DNA of 32,200 bases from Rhizobium sp. Root1203 (GTDB taxonomy: Bacteria > Pseudomonadota > Alphaproteobacteria > Rhizobiales > Rhizobiaceae), in the NCBI RefSeq assembly GCF_001424945.1, contig NZ_LMCW01000027.1:14109-46308 (forward strand), in the 5' to 3' direction. Each line of letters starts with the position of its first letter. Positions within the stretch are counted from its first letter, which is position 1. Below, piece after piece: positions 7,876-16,651 of the stretch. The translations under genes and the position numbers were made by a program. Under the pieces are notes generated by a model, which worked only from the letters and a program-made list of their open reading frames with translations, made no database searches and had not been told where the DNA came from.

Positions 7876-8775
7876 ATGTCTGATCTCGATCTCAACCTCT
7901 TGGTAGCTCTGGATGCCTTGCTGCGCGAGCAGAGCGTGTCGGCAGCTGCTCGCCGGCTTGGGCTGAGCACATCTGCCATGAGCCGGACGCTGTCACGGTT
8001 GAGGACCGCGCTTGGTGATCCGATCCTCGTGCCGGCCGGGCGCGGCATGGTTTCGACGCCGCATGCCTTGGCAATTGCCGAGGAGGTGCATTTGTTGAAA
8101 GAAGCTGTGAAAACGGTGCTCAGTCCACCGTCGCCGGTGGAAATCCGCAATGTGCAGCGCCACTTCACGATCCGCGCCAATGAGGCGTTCGTGCTCCTAT
8201 ATGCCGCAGGTTTGAGCGCCGCTGTGACGAACACTGCGCCGGGGATAAGGCTTCGCTTTGCGCCGAGATCGGATAAGGACGTTCAGCCTTTGAGGGACGC
8301 GGCGGTCGATCTGGATATTGGTGTCCTGCCGGCGGATAGCGGCGAGCTGCGTTGCCAAACCCTTTTCGAAGATCGGCATGTCGGCCTCGCCAGGGTGGGG
8401 CACCCGATCTTCGATGCAGATCAGATTACGGCTGAGCGCTATACCGCCTGGGGTCACGTCCTGTTCTCAATGCAAGCGGACTTTGCCGGTCCCGTCGACA
8501 GGGCACTCGCCGAACGGGGCGCTTATCGTGATGTGAGGCTGATCGTGCCAAGCTTTCCGGCGGTGATCGCAGTTGCGGCCGCAACCGATCTGATCGGCTC
8601 TGTTCCAAAGTCCTATTGCAAATCTTGCGCGGCAAGCCAGATCAAGACCTTTGACCTGCCGGTTGCCGTGTCGGGTTTCAAAATCGTACAGGCCTGGCAC
8701 CCCAGAATGGACGCAGATCCCGTTCATCGCTGGTTGAGGTCGCTGATTTTTGAGACATTCCGCTCAATGGCCTAA
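7876..8775 (+). CDS. LysR-family transcriptional regulator
   Basis: A 299-aa DNA-binding regulator. Residues 1-60 (LDLNLLVALDALLREQSVSAAARRLGLSTSAMSRTLSRLR) form the winged HTH of LysR proteins, close to the NodD/LeuO-like branch in which DLNLL opens the protein. The remainder is a periplasmic-binding-like effector domain (HFTIRANEAFVLL... DLDIGVLP... HVGLARVGHPI). ATG 7876 gives the standard N terminus; a GTG three codons upstream (7867) is an alternative. It is divergent from the MFS exporter and probably regulates it. Inducer unknown. Confidence 0.92.
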   Translation: MSDLDLNLLVALDALLREQSVSAAARRLGLSTSAMSRTLSRLRTALGDPILVPAGRGMVSTPHALAIAEEVHLLKEAVKTVLSPPSPVEIRNVQRHFTIRANEAFVLLYAAGLSAAVTNTAPGIRLRFAPRSDKDVQPLRDAAVDLDIGVLPADSGELRCQTLFEDRHVGLARVGHPIFDADQITAERYTAWGHVLFSMQADFAGPVDRALAERGAYRDVRLIVPSFPAVIAVAAATDLIGSVPKSYCKSCAASQIKTFDLPVAVSGFKIVQAWHPRMDADPVHRWLRSLIFETFRSMA

Positions 8776-9013
8776 GCAAGCGCGGTGCTGCAGTCGCTGT
8801 TTGTAGGCACCCGACTGCATCCTTGAGCAGGTTCGCCTTCTCGATGGTCAGTAGGCCCGCATTTAACTATTTGGGAATGCGGTTCAGGTTCTGACTGGCA
8901 CCCGCCAGCAAAACGAACCAACTCTGGGGGCTATCGGTTTGGCCCTGAAAAAGGTATCGCCTTAGGTGCTGGAGGCGATGTTGTTGAGGTGTCGTCAACA
9001 GTTCGGTATTTAG
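8776..9013. other. Non-coding stretch, no feature recognised
   Basis: No frame gives a recognisable protein. An in-frame TAG (9011-9013) directly precedes the first residues of the binding-protein fragment that follows. This is probably decayed sequence. Confidence 0.5.
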
Positions 9014-9613
9014 CTCTGCGGCGCAGAGCCTGTGACGCTTACCCGCAGACAGGAAGTCTCCTTTTCGATACCGATCTTTCCAAGTGGTACCGGGGCCGTC
9101 GTCAGCACAAGCGCTCCAATCGCGCTACGCGAGGTGCTGGAGTACGGCCAACCGGCAAGCAGGCCGATCTGGCGCGGATCGCCCGCACGAACGGTCCTCG
9201 AGCACAAGACGTTCTCTTCGATAGCGGGAACGAGCAGTGATCGCTGGCTAACCGAGCGAATCAAGACGTTCCAGTTGTCCGCGACGTCCGTCCCGGTTGG
9301 AAGCTACCAGGAAGGAATCCAGCGCGTGCTGGATGGAAGCTCCGCGGCCGTGTTCGGCGATATCTCGCTCCTGATGGATGCCGCCGCTCGAAGCGACGCA
9401 TCGGGCAACCTCATCGTCCTAAATCGATATTTTGCGTACCAGCCGCTTGCGCTGACGCCGGCGCGCAACGACGAGGAATCCCGGCTCGTCGTCGACCGCG
9501 TGCTTAGCCAATCCTACGCGTCAGCAGAGTTTCGGGAGTTCTTCACGACATGGTTCGGCCCCCCGGATGAGACTATCGTGACATTCTTCCGTCAGACTGC
9601 GCTGCCGCAGTAG
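9014..9613 (+). pseudogene. Amino-acid ABC transporter binding protein (family 3), 5'-truncated
   Basis: The frame opens right after a TAG at 9011 and reads LCGAEPVTLTRRQEVSFSIPIF, which matches the mid-section of GltI/family-3 solute-binding proteins (LLCGATTVTLSRRxxVDFSIP). It continues to a natural-looking C terminus (TFFRQTALPQ) through SYQEGIQRVLDGSSAAVFGDISLL, a second typical stretch. About 200 residues remain of an expected 280-300. The signal peptide and first lobe are missing, and no start codon with a ribosome site exists upstream. ATG 9032 could in principle start a shorter product, but it would not be exported. No permease or ATPase accompanies it. Confidence 0.62.
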
Positions 9614-10620
9614 ATGGAAAGCGTGTCAGGAGTCGAATCTTGGAATAGGACGGGGACAAGAGCACCGGACTTGTTTTCGAGCCTGCGATCATACGCGAAC
9701 AGCTCGCGCGAGTGCTTGCCAGCAGCGAATTCAGATCGAGGATCGCGACGCGTTGTCAAGCGAAGCGAAGAATTGACCCCGCATTGCCTCACGTTGATTG
9801 CTACCGATAAGGTCCCCATCCCGAGGGGATGAAGCACGTTGTTGTCATCCTGGTTCCGAGGACGGATTCGAGACGGGTTAGCATGGCGCACGGTCGGAAT
9901 TGGTCGAAGCGATTGTCGGACATCAGCGCGCTCGTCAACGACCTTGAGAGCCGCGACTGGTCCATCTACTGCAATCACGTTATAGCCGAGTTCTTCCAGC
10001 ATCCGAGTGTGGATCTCACGGACACTGGCGTCGTCCTCCACAAGCAGGACGACTTCGCTCGCGGTTCCGCGAGGCACGCTTTCGTCCTTCACGTGGGTCG
10101 CGATATCGTTCGTGCCATGGTCACGCGGCAGGTAGATCTTCATCGTCGTGCCGGTTCCGACCTCTGAATAGATCTTCAGATGTCCGCCAGACTGCCTGAC
10201 GAAACCAAAAACCTGGCTGAGGCCAAGGCCGGTGCCCTTGCCGACAGGCTTGCTGGTGAAGAACGGGTCGAACGCCTTCTTGATGATCTCCGGCGACATG
10301 CCGCAGCCGGTATCCGTGACCGCAATCATCACATATTGACCGGGCGATCGATGGCTATGCGTCCGACATCGCTTATATCGAAGAAGCTTACGCCATTGGC
10401 ACCGCGCTCTAAGCTGAACGCGCCGAATAGATATCTGCGCGAGATGAGCGCCCGCTATCACAGCGAGAGAGATCGTGCATCCACCATTTATGGAAACGCA
10501 TTCGAATCGTTCCTCGTCCGCTAATAGGCTGTGGGCGGCGTTATGCAGATCGGTGAAAGCTTTGGCCTCAATGGCGTCCTCTCTTGTACGAAAGGGATTC
10601 TCAGAAGAATAGGTATCCAA
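9592..10620 (-). pseudogene. Sensor kinase/receiver remnant within a chimeric open frame
   Basis: Only the middle of this frame (about 10344 down to 9913) is homologous to anything I recognise. The histidine-kinase ATPase domain appears as PGQYVMIAVTDTGCGM (N/G1 box), DPFFTSKPVGKGTGLGLS (G1/G2) and GTTMKIYLPR. A short linker and the first half of a receiver domain follow (VVLLVEDDASVREIHTRMLE). The receiver breaks off after ERADVRQ, before the phospho-accepting Asp region. The N-terminal 90 residues contain no dimerisation/phosphoacceptor helix and the C-terminal 110 look like read-through of unrelated DNA. It resembles hybrid kinases with a C-terminal receiver, and as it stands it cannot be a functional kinase. 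Confidence 0.6.
9673..9741 (+). pseudogene. Short remnant resembling the N terminus of a regulatory/cyclase-like protein
   Basis: The + frame reads FEPAIIREQLARVLASSEFR. This resembles the N-terminal segment (REQLxRILASPEF) found ahead of winged-helix or tetratricopeptide regions in some alphaproteobacterial regulators. It is only about 23 codons long and runs into unrelated sequence. The match is short and may be chance. Confidence 0.2.
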
Positions 10621-10831
10621 GGGAGGCTCCTACGGCAGATTTTCGCCGAGAGCGGAGAATTAAAAACACAAAAATCGGAGTGCGGCCTTCCTGGTTTTTG
10701 TCCGCGCGCGGAATGCCTGCGACGCAGTGCATGAGGTTACGTACTATCCATCATCTCCGGGCGACAGAGGTGGGACCGTTGCCCACAGGTATTGAAAATT
10801 GGCCGGTGCGGTGTAACGTCGGTCTTTTTTA
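10621..10831. other. Leader/intergenic region upstream of the wHTH-NTPase regulator
   Basis: No convincing gene. A T-run (10825-10830) lies immediately before the ATG at 10832 and no ribosome-binding site is obvious. I cannot name a promoter with confidence. Confidence 0.3.
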
Positions 10832-13588
10832 ATGAATTGTGAGAGCAAAGTGTCACACGATGGCGTGTCCCAGGCCTTGTCGAAGCAAACGGCCTACCAG
10901 TTCGGCGACTTCCGGTTGTTACCAGAGGCCCAAGCCCTCCTGTACAAGGGGCAGTCCGTCGCGCTGGGTGGACGAGGGTTCGATATACTAACCCTGCTCG
11001 TGACGCGGGCTGGTGAGGTCGTCAGTAAGGCTGATCTGTTCTCGCACGTATGGCCTGACTATATTGTCCACGACCATAATTTGAAGGTCAACGTCGGAAA
11101 CCTTCGACGATCGCTGGCCGAACTCGATCCCACCGCGGAATACATCGCAACGATCGCTGGCCGCGGTTACAAATTTGTCGCTGCGGTGGAGAATGACCGG
11201 CCAGCCGCGGCACGGCACATTGCTTCGAGCACAAGTCATCATACTGCCCCACCGAAAGTGCGGGAGCTCCTCGGCCGCGATGACGCGATCCTGCAAATCT
11301 CCGAACAACTTGATCAACCGGGTTATGTCACCATCGTCGGGCCGGGTGGAGCCGGAAAAACGTCACTGGCGGTCACAGTTGCTCAACAGTCTCGCGGCGA
11401 AGAACAAGCCGTTGCCTTTGTCGATCTGTCGACAGTCACAGATCCCCGGTTTGTCGTGCCCGCGATTGCTTCCGCTCTTGGCATCTCGCTTGGATTGGAC
11501 GATCCGATCGCGGGCGTGATTGACGTCCTTCGAAGCAACAAATTGTTTCTCATCATCGACAATTGCGAGCACGTCATTGCAATGGCAGCGACGGTTGTCG
11601 AGCGGATCTCGGCAGAGGTACCGCGTGCCCGTATCCTCGTGACCAGCCGCGAGCCACTTCGGACGAGACAAGAGCAGATCCATTTTCTCTCCGGGCTCGC
11701 TTATCCGGACCAGACGACTGTGCTCTCCACGACCGACGCAATGCAGTTTCCCGCGGTCCAGCTTTTCATCTCAAAGGCACGTGGCGCCGAAGTTACGGAA
11801 CCAACGGAAGACTACATTCGCAGTGCCGTCTCGATCTGCGCACGACTTGACGGGCTGGCACTCGCGATCGAATTGGCCGCCGGCACGGCGAGTGTCCTTG
11901 CTCCCTTATCACTTGAAGGCCTGTTCAAAGATGGCTTTGACGCGATGGGTCGTGGAGCACGGGATGCGCCTTTGCGTCACCAGTCGCTGGAGGCCACGCT
12001 GGACTGGAGCTACCGGCTGCTTCCCGATCGGGAGGCTATCTTGCTCGGCCTGCTTTCGGTGTTTTCGGGGCGTTTCAGCGCCGACGACGCAGAAGCGATG
12101 TATTCTGCAGGGGCCCTGGAACCGATGGCCGGACGTGATGCCTTGTCACAGCTGGTGGCCAAATCACTGCTCTCCGCGCAACACGATAGCGGCTCTATGC
12201 ATTACAGGATGGCAGAGAGCACCGGCACTTATGCTGCGCGGCGCCTCTTTGGTTCACCTTACAGAGAAAAAGCCAAGCGACAATTTGCCATCCGGACTAG
12301 GGATAAGCTGCAGATCGCCGAACGGGAATGGATCTCACAGACCTCTCGCGAATGGCTGGGAAAATATCGCAGCCAGATCGACGATGTCCGTGCTGCGATC
12401 GGCTGGGCGTTTGATCCTGCCGGTGACGCTGAACTGGGGGTCGAGCTGGTGGTCAGTGCATTGCCCCTGTGGCAAGAACTCTCGGCGTTCAGGGAAATGT
12501 TGGCCGCTATCGACACCGCAAGCTCAAACAGCGCGGCGCTATCAGCCCTCGCACCGCTCGGCCGGGCAAAACTTTCCACGGCGCAGGCCTGGGCCATGAC
12601 GCTGGCGCGCCACATGCACCCGCAAACCAGTGATGCCTGGCGCGAAAGCATCCTTCACGCAAGCGGGTCGCGAGACGCCGAGTTTCAAATACGTTCGGTG
12701 TGCGGGCAGGCCGTTTTCCTGGCGTATTCCGGCCGGCCGCGCAACGCGTTGCGCAGCATGAACGAATTTGCCGCAGCAAAAGGTTTGGACTGGGCAACTG
12801 CTCCCGACGGCAAGCGTCTGTTGGCGCATATCAAGATCTACGCCGGCGAGTTGGAGTCGGCGTCGCACCATTTACACGCGCTGATGAACGATTGGGGTCA
12901 CCTGGAAGAGGGGCATGGATTGTCTCGGTTTCAGGTCGACCTGCCCGTTGCTATTCGTCTGTCTCAGGCTTTCCTATCCTGGTTACAGGGTGACCCGGAG
13001 CGTGCCTCCAGTCTGGCCAGCCGTGCCATCGATCGAGCCGCCGATCTCGATCATATGATTTCCCTGGGGAATGCGATCTCGCTCGCGGCTCTGCCGATCG
13101 CTTTCGTGGAGGGCGATCTGGAAACCGCTTCGCAGCTTCAGCGGCAGCTGACTGAGGTCAGCCGCCGTGAAAGCGTCGGCATTTACGAGGGGACAGCCAC
13201 GTTTTTTGCCGGTGCCATCCAGTCAGCCCGAGGTGACAGCGCTGGTGTCACCATGATGCAAGACAGTATCACCGGACTGCTCCGGGGCGGCTGGCGTGCT
13301 CGCGTCCCATTCTACCGCAGTCTGATGGCGGAGGCGCATATTGCTGCAGGAGAAATGCAGCTGGCGGAGGATAGTCTGCGCGCGGTGCTTGGCGAAATCG
13401 GGATTCGTGAGGAACGTTGGTGGCATCCTGATCTCTGGCGTGTGGCGGGAATGATCGAAGCCCGTAACGCCCGTCCACACCAAGCTAGGCGTTATTTCCA
13501 GAAGTCTTTGGATAGCGGGATCGCCATGGGCGCAGGTGCCGCGATCAAACGCACCCAGCTTGCCATGGCTGCGGTGGACGTGCGCTGA
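10832..13588 (+). CDS. Winged-helix/STAND-type NTPase regulator with helical-repeat C terminus
   Basis: A 918-aa soluble regulator. Residues about 22-118 form an OmpR/PhoB-type winged helix (FGDFRLLPEAQALLYKGQ... GGRGFDILTLLV... NLKVNVGNLRRSL... IAGRGYKF). Residues about 145-440 form an AP-ATPase/STAND module: Walker A GPGGAGKTSL (170-179), Walker B LFLIIDNCEH, sensor-like ILVTSREPL and the downstream LDGLALAIELAA. The last 450 residues are alpha-helical and repeat-like, as in SARP/MalT-like regulators. There is no transmembrane segment. Such proteins are ATP-dependent switches that bind a ligand through the repeats. It converges with the hydrolase operon, leaving only 10 bp between the stop codons. 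This pairing, and the resemblance to rhizobial and burkholderial loci where such a regulator sits beside alpha/beta hydrolases, suggests it controls them, but nothing in the sequence proves it. Confidence 0.88.
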   Translation: MNCESKVSHDGVSQALSKQTAYQFGDFRLLPEAQALLYKGQSVALGGRGFDILTLLVTRAGEVVSKADLFSHVWPDYIVHDHNLKVNVGNLRRSLAELDPTAEYIATIAGRGYKFVAAVENDRPAAARHIASSTSHHTAPPKVRELLGRDDAILQISEQLDQPGYVTIVGPGGAGKTSLAVTVAQQSRGEEQAVAFVDLSTVTDPRFVVPAIASALGISLGLDDPIAGVIDVLRSNKLFLIIDNCEHVIAMAATVVERISAEVPRARILVTSREPLRTRQEQIHFLSGLAYPDQTTVLSTTDAMQFPAVQLFISKARGAEVTEPTEDYIRSAVSICARLDGLALAIELAAGTASVLAPLSLEGLFKDGFDAMGRGARDAPLRHQSLEATLDWSYRLLPDREAILLGLLSVFSGRFSADDAEAMYSAGALEPMAGRDALSQLVAKSLLSAQHDSGSMHYRMAESTGTYAARRLFGSPYREKAKRQFAIRTRDKLQIAEREWISQTSREWLGKYRSQIDDVRAAIGWAFDPAGDAELGVELVVSALPLWQELSAFREMLAAIDTASSNSAALSALAPLGRAKLSTAQAWAMTLARHMHPQTSDAWRESILHASGSRDAEFQIRSVCGQAVFLAYSGRPRNALRSMNEFAAAKGLDWATAPDGKRLLAHIKIYAGELESASHHLHALMNDWGHLEEGHGLSRFQVDLPVAIRLSQAFLSWLQGDPERASSLASRAIDRAADLDHMISLGNAISLAALPIAFVEGDLETASQLQRQLTEVSRRESVGIYEGTATFFAGAIQSARGDSAGVTMMQDSITGLLRGGWRARVPFYRSLMAEAHIAAGEMQLAEDSLRAVLGEIGIREERWWHPDLWRVAGMIEARNARPHQARRYFQKSLDSGIAMGAGAAIKRTQLAMAAVDVR

Positions 13589-13598
13589 CCTTGGCACT

Positions 13599-14228
13599 TC
13601 AATCTTTTCTTCGCGTGTCGAGGCGCTCCCGCAGCGACGCATTTTCGCGCTCAAGCTGAGCAATCTTGTCGATTAGGTGCTGTGAGGCTGAAAGAAATTC
13701 GGCTTCAGTGTAGCGTGGCTCGATGTGCTGCGGACAGTTCCAATCGAACGCCTCGAGCCTGAGCCTGAAAATGCGTTCAGCCTTGGCACCATAATCACCA
13801 TCGGTGATTTTCGCTGTGAGCACTGGATCCGCATCGAGTGCCAGCTTCTCGGCACGGGCGTAGATCTTCAGACGTGTGCGTGCGGGATAGTCCATCAGAA
13901 ACAGGCACGTCCGGTCGTTCTCTGCCAGATTGCCGGTGCTGATATACTGGCGATTGCCGCGGTAATCGACGAAGGCAAGCGTCCGATCGTCGAGCACTTT
14001 GAGAAAGCCTGGAGGTCCGCCGCGGTGCTGGACATAGGGCCAGCCGGTCTCCGAAACCGAGGCCATGTAGAAACTGTCGCGCTGTGCGATAAACGCGGTT
14101 TCTCTTACCGAGAACTGGTCGAATTCGCGGTGCCCCTTGAAGTCCGACCACAGACGATCCGCTCCCATTTCCGCTTGCGCCCTGCGAACTGACGGAGTGA
14201 TCGCGATATCCATAAAGCCATAGGTCAC
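13599..14228 (-). CDS. Pyridoxamine 5'-phosphate oxidase-fold (flavin-binding) protein
   Basis: A 209-aa cytoplasmic protein with the PNPOx-like split-barrel pattern: FIAQRDSFYMASVSETGWPYVQHRGGPPGFLKVLDD, then YRGNRQYISTGNL, then CLFLMDYPARTRLKIYARAE. These resemble the FMN-contacting strands of general-stress and PNPOx-family proteins. The C-terminal 30 residues (LIDKIAQLERENASLRERLD) form a short coiled coil. GTG 14228 is chosen because GAGGAG sits 7-8 nt upstream; GTG 14243 would include that site in the gene, and ATG 14213 has none. It is the last gene of the five-gene hydrolase operon, 51 nt after the isochorismatase gene. A role in flavin-dependent reduction or detoxification is possible but not shown. 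Confidence 0.82.
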   Translation of the reverse strand: MTYGFMDIAITPSVRRAQAEMGADRLWSDFKGHREFDQFSVRETAFIAQRDSFYMASVSETGWPYVQHRGGPPGFLKVLDDRTLAFVDYRGNRQYISTGNLAENDRTCLFLMDYPARTRLKIYARAEKLALDADPVLTAKITDGDYGAKAERIFRLRLEAFDWNCPQHIEPRYTEAEFLSASQHLIDKIAQLERENASLRERLDTRRKD

Positions 14229-14279
14229 ATCGTGTCTCCTCACTGTATTGTCGGTTCGCAGGGCATTGGGAATGCCAGG

Positions 14280-14957
14280 CTAAATTGCCTCTCGCGCGGC
14301 CTGTTGCGCGCGGGCATAACTTTCGGCCACAGCAGCATAGTTGGGAGCGATGACTCCATAGAGCTTGCCGAGTTCGGCAGCCTCGGGCCGTGCCCAGGTC
14401 CGGTGAAGCTCGGACAGCAACGCATTGGTCGAGGTCGGCTTGACGCCGCCCTGCACGAAGCGGGCGAGCGAAATGCGGGATGCCATTTCGCTTGGATCTC
14501 CCGATGCATCGAGAACAGCATAGACGTCGTAGCCGGCGGCGCGGGCGTCGAGAGCCGGAAACATCACGCAAACACTGGTCCAGACGCCTGCCATGATAAG
14601 AGTGTTGCGGCCGGTCGAGCGAACCATTGCGACGAAATCGTCATTGTCCCATGCATTCACTTCGCCCTTACGCGGCACATAGACTGCATGCGGAGCCAGT
14701 TCGTGGATCTCTGGCATCAGCGGACCATTGGTCCCGGCAGGTTCCGAGGCCGTGGTGATGACAGGGATATTCAAGAGGGTGGCGAGCTTGGAGATCACCT
14801 CGACATTTCGGCGCAGATCGGCGACCGGTATGTCCTTAACAGTCTGAAACAGTCCCGACTGGTGATCGAGCAGCAGGATCAGGACGTCGGAGGGATCGAT
14901 GAGAGCTGCGCCGCCACCGGTCGGAAGCACACTTGGCTTGGATTTGCTGTTGTACAT
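14280..14957 (-). CDS. Isochorismatase-like cysteine hydrolase (YcaC-type)
   Basis: A 225-aa cytoplasmic hydrolase. The catalytic Asp-Lys-Cys triad is visible: D31 in ILLLDHQSG, K97 in VPRKGEVNAWDN, and C130 in AGVWTSVCVMFPALDA. The length and the phrase NAWDN...ILAGVWT.VCV fit the YcaC branch rather than nicotinamidase. Family members cleave amide or ester-like bonds; no natural substrate is established for YcaC itself. ATG 14957 is preceded by AGAAGGA at good spacing. It lies 24 nt after the alpha/beta hydrolase gene, in the same operon. Confidence 0.88.
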   Translation of the reverse strand: MYNSKSKPSVLPTGGGAALIDPSDVLILLLDHQSGLFQTVKDIPVADLRRNVEVISKLATLLNIPVITTASEPAGTNGPLMPEIHELAPHAVYVPRKGEVNAWDNDDFVAMVRSTGRNTLIMAGVWTSVCVMFPALDARAAGYDVYAVLDASGDPSEMASRISLARFVQGGVKPTSTNALLSELHRTWARPEAAELGKLYGVIAPNYAAVAESYARAQQAAREAI

Positions 14958-14981
14958 GGTCGGTCCTTCTTTGAGTTTCAG

Positions 14982-15854
14982 TTACTGAGTGAGGTTTCGC
15001 GCGAGGAAATCGCGCATCGCGGGGATCATCTCGTCCGCCTTGTCCTCGAGGGCGAAATGTCCGGTGTCGAAGAAATGCAGCTCGGCATCGGGAAGGTCGC
15101 GGAGGTAGGCGCGCGCACCGTCGGGCAGGAAGATGGGATCATTCTTGCCCCACAGGATCAGGGCGGGCGGCTGGTGCTCGCGGAAATAGGCTTGAAAAGC
15201 GGGATAGAGCGCGACGTTGGTCTGGTAGTCGTAGATGATGTCTAGCTGGATTTCGACGCTGCCCGGACGGTCGAGGAAAAGCTGGTCGTACAGCCACGAC
15301 GCGGGATCGATCCGTGCCTCGTCCTTTGTGCCGGCGAGATACTGGAAGCGTGTGCCGTCGAGCGACAGAAATGGTCGCATCGCATCCCGGTTCGCCGGAC
15401 CGTTGTCGGCCCAGTAAGCACGCGTCGGCGCCCAAAAGTCTCCCATGCCCTCTTCATAGGCATTGCCGTTCTGAATGATCAGAGCGGTCACTCGCTCGGG
15501 GTGCGAGAGAGCCAAGCGAAACCCGGTCGGCGCGCCATAATCCATGACATAGACAGCGTACCGCTCAACACCTAGCTGTTCGAGAAGACTGGCGACGATG
15601 GTTGAGAACGCAGCGAAGCCATATTCAAAGTCGCTAGACGAAGGCATTTCCGACAGACCGAACCCCGGAAGGTCTGGCGCAATCACACGATAGCGGTCGG
15701 CGAGCGCCGGAATGAGATTGCGGTACATGTGCGAAGAGCTTGGAAAGGCGTGCAGCAATACCACCACGGGTGCGCTGCGCTGTCCCGCTTCGCGGTAGAA
15801 GATGTTCAGGCCGCCAACGCTGATGGTTCTGTGGTAGGTGACGGGCCGGGTCAT
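14982..15854 (-). CDS. Alpha/beta hydrolase with Asp nucleophile (epoxide hydrolase/dehalogenase-like), cytoplasmic
   Basis: A 290-aa alpha/beta-fold hydrolase. HAFPSS (35-40) is the oxyanion-hole motif. The nucleophile elbow is VMDYGAPTG with Asp105 rather than Ser. The acid is probably D239 (WGKNDPIF) and the base H266 (DTGHFALED). An Asp nucleophile places it among epoxide hydrolases and haloalkane/haloacetate dehalogenases, which form a covalent alkyl-enzyme ester. There is no signal peptide. Its start codon overlaps the stop of the preceding gene by 4 nt (ATGA). It is a close paralogue of the exported protein encoded at 16652-17623 and shares NGNAYEEG, ILWGKND and GHFALEDK-type segments. 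Whether it acts on epoxides, halides or another substrate is not decided. Confidence 0.88.
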   Translation of the reverse strand: MTRPVTYHRTISVGGLNIFYREAGQRSAPVVVLLHAFPSSSHMYRNLIPALADRYRVIAPDLPGFGLSEMPSSSDFEYGFAAFSTIVASLLEQLGVERYAVYVMDYGAPTGFRLALSHPERVTALIIQNGNAYEEGMGDFWAPTRAYWADNGPANRDAMRPFLSLDGTRFQYLAGTKDEARIDPASWLYDQLFLDRPGSVEIQLDIIYDYQTNVALYPAFQAYFREHQPPALILWGKNDPIFLPDGARAYLRDLPDAELHFFDTGHFALEDKADEMIPAMRDFLARNLTQ

Positions 15855-16591
15855 TGTCCGGCTCCCGAAATAGTGCTCACGGCTGCTGCCGCGATGAACG
15901 CTGCGACGTCCTGCGGATGCGACATCATCACGGCGTGACTGCTATCGATTTCAGTGATCGCTGCGCCTGCGCGCCGAGCCATCCGGCGCTGCGCACTCGG
16001 AGGCACCATCCTGTCGGCGGAAGCGACGAGATAGAAGCTGGGTTTGGTCTTCCACGCGGGATGCGTGAGGGGCGCAATGACCGCCGCGAGACCCCAGGGT
16101 AGCTGCGCCGCCGCCAGGAACCGCGTGGTCGCGGGATCGACATCGGCAGCAAACGCTTCCGGAAACTGGGCCGGGTCGACAACGAGGTAACCATCCTTCG
16201 GAGCCAACAACGGGGCCTTCGTTTCGCCGGGCTCTTCTGCCGCTTCATTCAGCGTTGCGACGGACTCGCCGATATCCGGCACGAAAGCTGCGATGTAGGC
16301 CAATGACTTGACCTTGGGATTGGCACCGGCTTCGGTGATGACGGCTCCGCCGTAGCTGTGGCCGACTAGCAGCACCGAATGGCGAGCCGATGCGATAAGA
16401 CGCTCGATAGCGGCAACGTCACTCTCAAGTGAGGTCGTCGCGTGTTGGGCGACAAGAACTTCGAACCCGCGGCCTACAAGTTTGCCATGGACTTGTTGCC
16501 ATCCGGAGCCATCGACAAAAGCGCCGTGTACGAGGACGATCGAAAGGGCTGGCGCCCCAGTTGCCTGGGTGCCCGAAAGAGGATTGGTCAT
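15851..16591 (-). CDS. Alpha/beta hydrolase with Ser nucleophile (esterase/hydroxynitrile-lyase-like)
   Basis: A 246-aa cytoplasmic hydrolase. HGAFVDGSGW (22-31) is the oxyanion-hole segment. Ser79 lies in GHSYGG, D193 in VASADRMVPP and H219 in DSSHAVMMSHP, making a standard Ser-His-Asp triad. The small lid and the HGAF/GHSYGG/SHAVMMSHP pattern resemble plant-type methylesterases and hydroxynitrile lyases and their many bacterial relatives. ATG 16591 is preceded by AAAGGAAAAG. It sits 60 nt after the exported paralogue and overlaps the next hydrolase gene. Substrate unknown. Confidence 0.88.
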   Translation of the reverse strand: MTNPLSGTQATGAPALSIVLVHGAFVDGSGWQQVHGKLVGRGFEVLVAQHATTSLESDVAAIERLIASARHSVLLVGHSYGGAVITEAGANPKVKSLAYIAAFVPDIGESVATLNEAAEEPGETKAPLLAPKDGYLVVDPAQFPEAFAADVDPATTRFLAAAQLPWGLAAVIAPLTHPAWKTKPSFYLVASADRMVPPSAQRRMARRAGAAITEIDSSHAVMMSHPQDVAAFIAAAAVSTISGAGQ

Positions 16592-16651
16592 GATCTTTTC
16601 CTTTGGGGTGGGGCCGCGGAGCCGTTGGCCCCCGCGGAGGGCCTGAGTGGA

